DNA from: Coprococcus sp.
GTDB lineage: Bacteria > Bacillota_A > Clostridia > Lachnospirales > Lachnospiraceae
DNA length: 64,000 bases
Direction: 5' to 3'
Assembly (NCBI GenBank): GCA_017624085.1
Contig: JAGANU010000004.1
Coordinates: 62,001 to 126,000 of the forward strand
Below, piece after piece: positions 30,001 through 39,000 of the stretch. The position numbers were made by a program, and so were the translations under genes. Under the pieces are notes generated by a model that did no database searches, was not told the origin of the DNA, and saw only the letters and a program-made list of their open reading frames with translations. Position 1 is the stretch's first letter; every line of letters starts with the position of its first letter.

Positions 30001-33000
30001 GTTACCTCAGGCCTAATTTCATTTCCAAAGTCATAATACTGATCGTCAGGCTTGCTTATGCTTGCCTTGGATATGTCAATAATCTGCTTAGCAATTGTAA
30101 ACACAGCAGCCGCTGTTCCCTTATAATTGCCGATACCCTTAATTGATATCTCTGCATTCTCCGTTATATCAACGTTGTTGCCATATGAAACAGTGTAATC
30201 AACATTCTCCTTAAGTACCTTATCACCATCTCTTATTACTACCTCAGGTGTAATAGGAGAACCTGTGTAGATCTGACCACCTACAGGGTCGATACTACAT
30301 CTTGCAATATTCTTCGCAGTAATTGTAAAGCTTCTGCTAACTTCTCCAACATAGTTTCCTTTACCTGTTATCGTACAAACAGCCGGATTGCTATCAGTAG
30401 TAACGTTTCTGTTGTTTATGTAGCTTACAGAATAGTCTGTATTATTCTCCAAAAGTCTTCCATTTATGGTTACCTTTATTCCTTCAAATACAATATCATC
30501 GCCGCTGTAAACTACCGTATCAGCAATTCCGCTTACCTCAGCTGACTCTATGCTGCATGCCTTTATCTCAAAGGTCTTACTTACGCTGCCTGTGTAATTT
30601 CCCTTTCCGGTAATTACCGCCCTGGCATTCTTTGTCACAGCCATATTGTCCTGATAATCAACTGAATAATCTGTGCCGGCCACAAGACGAACACTGCCAT
30701 GTGTCATCACAATTTCAGGTCTTGCAGGACTTCCTGTGTAGCCTAAAGGCTCAATATCAGCAATATCAAGCTGTTCAATGTCCATAGGAAGAATGTCAAA
30801 GACTGTCTCTGCAGTTCCGCTGTAATTTCCTATACCCGTAATAACAACAACAGCCTTCGCTGTGCCGGATGTAACATTTATGTTGTCGCTGTATGCTGCC
30901 GTGTAATCAACGTCCTTAGTCAGTGTCTTTCCGTCAAGAGTAACGGCAAGCTCCGGTGTTACTGCACTTCCTGTAAATACGCCTGAATCTACCACAATAT
31001 CAGCCCTGTTAAGCTTCTTTGATGCAATAGTAAAGTATCCTGAAAGTGTTCCCGTATAGTTGCCAACACCTGTAATTGTGTACGCCGCCTTATCTGACGC
31101 ATCTATGTTGTTCGTACATGAAATAACATAGTCCACACCATTTGTAAGGATCTTACCAGCTAAGGTTACATGGCTTACCGGTATAACTGCCTCACCTGTG
31201 TAAACCTCACTGTCAATAACAACCTCCGCATCCTTTATTGTTCCCGCTACAATTGAGTATGATGCCGACGCACTTCCTGTGTAGCCCTGTCCATCCTTTG
31301 CAGCAACAGTCACAAGTGCCTCTCCGACATTCGTATTATTGCTGAAGGAAGTATCAAATGCTGAGAAATCTGTAACAAGCTTATCCACACCATTTCTTGT
31401 GACAGTAATGCCGGAAAGCTCTGCCTCCACAGCCGCTGAAGTATATACATACTCCTGTTTCTTAAGAGTTATGACTGCATTCTTAATATCTATCGGAAGA
31501 ATATTGAATGTAGTACTTACACTGCCCTTATTCTGGTCAATGCCTGTAACAGTAATTGTGGCTGTTCCCGGCTTAATATTGTCTGTGTATAGGACGCCGT
31601 AGTCAACGCCCTTCTCCAGTGTCTTTCCACCAAGTGTAACTGTAATGTCCGGTGTTACTGCCTCTCCGAAATTGAAGTACTCGTCCGCCACAGCACCTAT
31701 AACTGCATCCGATATATCAAGTACCTCCTTTGAGATAGAGAAGGTAACCACTATCTGTCCGGTGTAATTGCCCATACCTGTAATAATCGCCTGGGCATTT
31801 TTAGTAATATTCACATTGTTGTTGTATGAAACTACATAGTCTTCATTCTCTGAGAGCACTATGCTTCCGTCTCTGACAGCTACCTCAGGGGTAACACTGC
31901 TTCCTGTATATATCTGGCCGCTTATGTCATCAGCCTTGCATAGCGCTATATCCTTTGGCACTATATCAAATGACTTCTTAATCTGACCTCCGTAGTTGCC
32001 GGCTCCCTTGATAAGTACATACGCCTTCTTCTCGTCTGTAGTTACATCTATGTTGTTTTCATAGCTTATGGTGTAATCAGAACCATAGCTTAAGATCTTG
32101 TCATTAAGCACAACACTTATATTGTCAAATACAATGCTGTCTCCTGTATATACGGCATTTTCAGGAACATTTGAAACCTCTGCCCCCGAAATGCTGGCCA
32201 TACATATCTCGAACAGCTTAGTAACAGTTCCCTGATAGTTGCCCTTTCCTGTTACGATAACCTTTGCTGATGTGCCCTTGTCCACATTATCACTGTAGGT
32301 AACATCGTAATCTCTGCCCTCAGTTAACACTGCACCGCCATTTGTAACAACTACCTCCGGCATGATAGGATCACCTGTGTACTCGTATGCCGGCACATCA
32401 GATACATCTGAGGAAGCAAGGCTCTTCGGTGTAATGCTAAAGTACACGCTGAGTCTTCCTGTATAGTTTCCTGTACCCTTTAATACCGCACATGCAAGGG
32501 CTGTATCTGTTGAAACATTTCTGTTGTTCTCATATGTAACAGTGTAATCTACATCAGCAGCAAGCTTCTTTCCGGCCACTGTTAATGAGATTTCCGGTGT
32601 TATATCTGAGCCAGTGTATACCTGTGAAGGTATGCCGCAAACTCCGTCGGAAATGCTTCTTTGTGCTATCTCAAAGGTACTGTTAACAGTGCCACTATAA
32701 TTACCTGCTCCGGTTACAATGACCTTTGCCGAGCTTCCTGCAGCTACGTTATCCGAATAAGTAACTGTATAATCCGTATCTCTGACAAGCGTTTTTTCTC
32801 CCAAGGTTACTGTTACATCCGGAGTAATCTCAGAACCGCTGTAAACTCCATTTTGAGCCTCTACATTTGCCGTTTCTATAGATGCCTTTGTTATCTCAAA
32901 TGTAGCAGCTGCTGTACCTGTATAATTTGTATCGCTCTTTGCAGCCACACTCACAGAGGCTGTGCCTGCATTTACGTTGTCACTGTATGTTATATCAAAG

Positions 33001-36000
33001 GATGATAAATCTGTTATTATCTCCTCACCATTTGCAGTGCTTACTGTAATTCTTGTAACAGAAGGAGCTATGCTGCTTCCTGTATAAGGGAATGAATTAC
33101 CCTTAAGTGTAATGCTGCCGCCTGTAATATCAGCAGGAAGTATACGGAAGGTTCTGACAACAGACTTATTGTATCCACCTATACCGGAAATTGTGACTGT
33201 TGCCTCTCCCACATTTACATTGTTTGCATAATCCAGCTTATAGTCCACATCCTGTGTGAGAGTCTCACCCTTATATGAAACAATAACGCCCGGTGTAAGA
33301 GCTCTTCCGAAGTCAAAAGTCTGATCATCTATCTGTGAAATATCTGCATTTGAAATATCCACAAGAATTCTTGAAATTGTGAACTCCTTTGTAACGCTTC
33401 CAGAATAATTGCTCTTACCTGTTATGATAGCCTTTGCCTGCTTAAGCTCTGTTGTCTCGTCGATGTTGTTTTCGTATGTCACGTCAAAGTCTGTTCCCTG
33501 GGTAAGAGTAATATCTCCATTGTTTATCACAACCTCAGGTGTTATTTCCCGACCTGTCCATATCTGACTAGGAATAGCCTTTATATCACAGTCTGCGATA
33601 CTCTTGCTATCTATCACAAAGCTATACTTGCGGTTTCCTGTATAATTGCCAAGACCGATTATCTCAAAATATGTATCATCATTCTTTGTAACATTTATAT
33701 TGTTATAGTAGGTCACAGTGAAATCTGTTCCAAATACAAGCTCCTCGTCCCCATCAAGAACCGAAAGGCTGTCAAATGTTATCTCTTTACCGGTATAAGA
33801 AACCTTATCACTGTATCCGTTAACCGTTATGCCGCTTACAGACCTTGGATTTATAACAAAGGTGGTCTTTAACTGGCCGGTGTAGTTGCCCTTCGCTGTG
33901 ATCGTGATTGTTGCTTCTTTACCTAATGATGTTACATTTATATTGTTTGAATAAGCTACATCATAGTCTGTTTCCGCTGTGAGCAGTTTTCCATTTGCAA
34001 GTGTTACTGTTACAGCAGGTGTTATCGGCTGGCCTGTGTATGTCTGATCAAAAACCTTAGACACTGAGCCACCTGAGATGTCTGCCTTTGCTATCTTAAA
34101 GGTCTCAGCAGCCTCCCCCTTATAGTTACCCTTACCTGTAACGGTTACAGTTCCAGTTCCGGCAAAAATATTATCTGAATAGGAAACTGTGTAATCTGTC
34201 CCCTCGCTTAGCACTTCTGAGCCAAGAGTAACAACAACGTCAGGAGTTATGCTGCTGCCGGTGTAAACCTGATCAGCTACCTCTATAGCTGCACTCTCTA
34301 TCGACCTTGGAAGAATATTAAAGCTCTTTGAAGCAGTTCCGGTATAGTTTCCTGTACCCTTTATCGTAACAGTGGCCTCACCTACAGCTATATTATTGCT
34401 GTATGAGGTAGTGTAATCCTTGTTGTATACAAGCGTTTTTCCACCAAGTGTAACAGTGACACCCGGTGTAAGCTCCTTATTCTGGAACACAACATCATCT
34501 ACAATCATCTCCGCATCTGCAAGACTTTGTGAAATAATTTCAAAGGTTGCTGATACACTTCCCTGATAATTGGTTCCTGTCTTTGCAGTTGCTGTAATGG
34601 TTGCAGTTCCAACATTTACGTTATCTGCTCCTGTAATATCAAAGTAGATTCGATCTGCTTCAGGAACTTTATTATCTCCGACTACAATGCTGCTGACATT
34701 TGGAAGCTGGGCAGTTCCGTTATATACCAGCTTGGCACTGTCAATTGAGAGTGTTCCCTTGCTGACATCTGCAGGATCAATTACAAAGCTTACTGTCTTT
34801 GTATCATTGTAAAAGCCTGTTCCGGTGATAATCACACTGGCTGTTCCGGCATTAACATTGTTCTTATATGTAACGTTGTAGTCAACGCCCTCCGTCAGAG
34901 TATCCTCGCCATATGTAACTGTAATTTCCGGCTTAAGCTCACCGCCAAATGCATATGTGGCATTTGGTATTGTACCTACAACAGCGTTCTTTATGCTCAC
35001 TATTGTTCTTGATATAGAGAAATTAAGAACCTTTGTGCCTGTGTAATTGCCTATACCGGTTATTGTAGCCTTAGCATTTTCAGTAACATCTACATTGTCC
35101 TGATACTCTACTGTATAATCCACATCATTTACAAGGGTGATATTGCCATGTTTTACAGATACTGCAGGAGTGATCTCCTTTCCGGTCCATATCTGTCCCT
35201 CAATGTCTGAAATACCACACTCTGCTATATCCTTCCTTGCGATACGGAAGGATGTAGCCGCCTGTCCCTTATAGTTGCCGGTTCCTGTAATGGTAAGCTG
35301 TGCAGTTCCTGCAGCTATGTTGTTCTCATATGTCACAAGATAATCTGACACAGGAGTCAGAGTCCTTCCCCCTACGCTTACCACCGGCTCAGGCTTTACA
35401 GCCACACCTGAGTATACCTGATTTGCAACTGTAATTTCTGCCTTTGAAATATCCGCAGCCGAAATTGTATATGTATCCGAAATCTTTCCTGTGAAGTTTG
35501 AAGCTTCATTTGCAGTTACAGTGACCGTTGCAGTTCCCTTGTTTACATTGTCACTGTAGGAAACAGTAAAGGATGAATCAACGTCTATAGTGTTGTCATT
35601 ACAAACGATGCCGCTTACTTCAGGCTCAATAGCACTTCCCGTATAAACAAAGCTGTTTTCGCCAAGAACAAGGCTTCCTGATGCAATGCTATACTTTGCT
35701 ATTGTAAATGTTGTCTGAACCTGCCCCTTATAATTATCATTTCCCTTTGCTGTGATTGTTGCCACTCCGGCATCTACATTATCCGAATAGGTTACGGTGT
35801 AGCATTCCTTTGGAAGCACAGAGCCATCAAGAGACACAGAAATCTCCGGCTCTATATTCTTCCCAAACTGATATACAAAAGGTCCCTCATCTACTATTGA
35901 CAATGTCGCCTTGCTGAAATCTATGATTCCCTTCGCGATGGCAAATGTCTTTACAACACTACCTGTGTAGTTGCCCTTACCTGTTATTGTTGCTTTGGCA

Positions 36001-39000
36001 AGGCTCTCTGAAGTTGTGACCTCGATATTGTTCTCATAGCTTACAGTGTAGTCCGTTGCCTCAGTAAGAAGCGTATCCACATTGTACACGAAAACCTTCG
36101 GAGTAACTGCATAGCCCGTATATACCTGATCATCAATCTCCATAATTCTGAGGGTATCCACACTTGCAGGATTGATTGTAAATCCAGCTGACTTTGTTCC
36201 CCCGTACAGGCCTTTACCGGTTATTGTAACTGAGGCGTCTGCGCCGGCATTCACATTGCTGTCATAGCCGGACACAACATAATCCACATCCTCCTCAAGC
36301 TGTTTATCCTTGTAAGTCACTGAAATAGCAGGACATATCTCACGTCCTGTATAGGTCTGATCCTCTATAGCTGCTATTACAGCCTTTGAAATATCAATCG
36401 CCGTAATCTTGAAGGAGCCAGATGCTGTTCCTTTGTAGTTGCCGTCCTCTTTTGCCTCTACAGTTATGCTTGCTGTTCCTATCTCGACATTGTCACTGTA
36501 GAAAACAGTATAATTCTCCTCGCCTAACAGTTCTCCGTTCTTTAATGTAACTGTAACAGCAGGTGTCTGCTCTTCTCCTGTGTACTCCGCATCATCAGCA
36601 GTTACTGTTGCACCTGAGATATCCAAGGCTGTAATCAGGAAGGTCTGTGTAAGACTTCCCTTGTAATTGCCTGTGGTCTTTGCGGTTATGGTGACGCTTC
36701 CTGTTCCCACATTGACATTTGAATCGTAAGAAACAGTGAAGTCCTCAAAGCTGGATTCTCTTATAATATCGTCTGTCAATATGTGAAGTGGCTGTGGTGT
36801 TATCTCCCCACCGGTATACTCTGTGCTTACAGTGTCAAGCTCCAACACTCCCCCTGAGATATCAAAAGCCTGAATATCAAAATAGAAAGCTACGCTTCCG
36901 GAATACTTTCCACAGCCTGATATTGTAAGTGTTGCAGTTCCCACATTCTTGTTGTTGCTAAAGCTGTATGTGTATTCACTGCCATGTCTCATGGCAATTC
37001 CGTCATACTTTACCGTAAACTCTGGAGTTATCAGATTGCCAAAGTTATAAACCTGGTCCTCAAGTCCTTCCACAGTAAGCTTATCATCACCCACAAGACT
37101 TATGGACTCTTTTACAATGGAGAATGACCTTGTTACAGTTCCCGTATAATTGCTTCCTGCTCCGGTAATGTATACGGTTGCTGTACCAACCTCTATATTA
37201 TTGCTGTACTTTAAGGTGTAATCCGTTCCTTCCTCAAGAGTCTCCTCTCCATTTTTTATTGTAATGGAAGGTGTAATTGCAGAGCCTGTATAGGACTGAT
37301 TAGGAATGGAGCTTATTACGCAGCTGCTAAGCTCTCTCTTTACAATATTAAAGGTCTTTGTAATAGTACCGGCAAAGTTTCCAATACCCTCTATTGTAAC
37401 ATTAACTTCATTTCCAACCTCAACATTGTTGTCGCCAAATGTAACAGTGTAGTCAACATCCTGCATAAGAATGTATGTCTTTCCGCTATACGACTTCTTT
37501 ATAGTAACTGCCGGTGAAATCTCGCTTCCGGTATATTGCTGATCATCTATGTCAGTAATACTAAATCCCTGTGTCTGCTTTATCTGAAGAGGACTGACTG
37601 TAAACGTCTTTGTTACAGGACCACCTTCGTAATTATCATTTAATGAAGTGATGGTAAATGTAGCCTCTTCGGAAGCATTTACATTGTTGTCATATGTTAT
37701 TTCATAGTCTATGCCCTCTTCAAGCACATTACTTCCATTCATTATTGTTACATCCGGATACACTGCCTGACCCATGGCATAATCAACTGACTGACTATAG
37801 TTTATTTCAAGCTCCTCAAATGGCTTTGGAAGAATCTTAAAGGTTAGTATCTTCTCGCCATCCTCGTATGTTCCAAGACCGGTTATTGTAAGCACCGCAG
37901 TACCCACATTCACGTTGCTTGAGCCTGTAACGGTATAATCCACTCCCTCCTTAAGAACATAATCTCCATTCTTCAAGGTGAACTGTGGAACGATCTCCGA
38001 ACCTGTGTAGTACTGGTCTTCAATTACCGGGTCTGGAAGATCTCCGATGTTGCCTGACGGAGCAACTACATTTATCTTTATAGATCTGGATCCGGTATAC
38101 TTCTGGGTAAGAGATGATATGGCATCGATCCAGACAATCTGATTTTCACCCGCTTCAACAGCACTTGTCGTAACCTTATAGTCAACCCCCTGAATCAGCT
38201 CCATGTTGTTGTAGGTAAGCTTGACAACAGGAACAATAGTCTGTCCTGTGTATTCATAATCCTGGGTATAATCACAGACGACATCATCATCGCCAATATT
38301 TTTAGCACTGATTGTAAACTTTCTATCTACAGAACCGGCATATTCGCCCTTTCCTGTAAAGGTAACTGTTCCGGTTCCGGGAAGAAGGTTCTCGCCGTAG
38401 CTGGATTCATAATCAGTCCCCTCGGTGAGGGTAGTTCCCTGATATGTAAGCGTAGCTTTCGGTGTAAGCTGTGAGCCTGTATATACCACGCCGGTAATAC
38501 TTCCAATAGAAACATCCGCCATGCTGATTTTGTCAGTCTTAATTGTAAACTTACCATCTGCAGTACCGGTAAAGTTATTTAATCCTCTTATTGTAACTAC
38601 AGCATTTGCTCCAATGTTTGTATTGTTGCTGTATGTATAAACCTCATAATCGGTTCCCGCTGTAAGTGTTGCCCCATTATAGGTAACCTTTGAAGGGACC
38701 GGAGTAAGGGGAAGACCGGTGAAATCCTGAGGGTCTACCGTGATAACCGCAGTTCCTATATCAGCAGGAACAATGTTAAATGTAGCCGCCTTCGTTCCTG
38801 TATAGTTTCCTGTACCCTTAATATCAAAGCTATAGGTTCCTACATCATATTTCTTGCCATTATTAAATTCAGTGAAATCAAGATAGAAATCCTGACTAAG
38901 TGTTAATGGCGTTGTTCCGTCCATTACCGAAACTGTTGTTCCGGACTGCATTACATTTTTGTTATTTGGATTGTATGCAGCATCTGTGGCTGTATATGTT

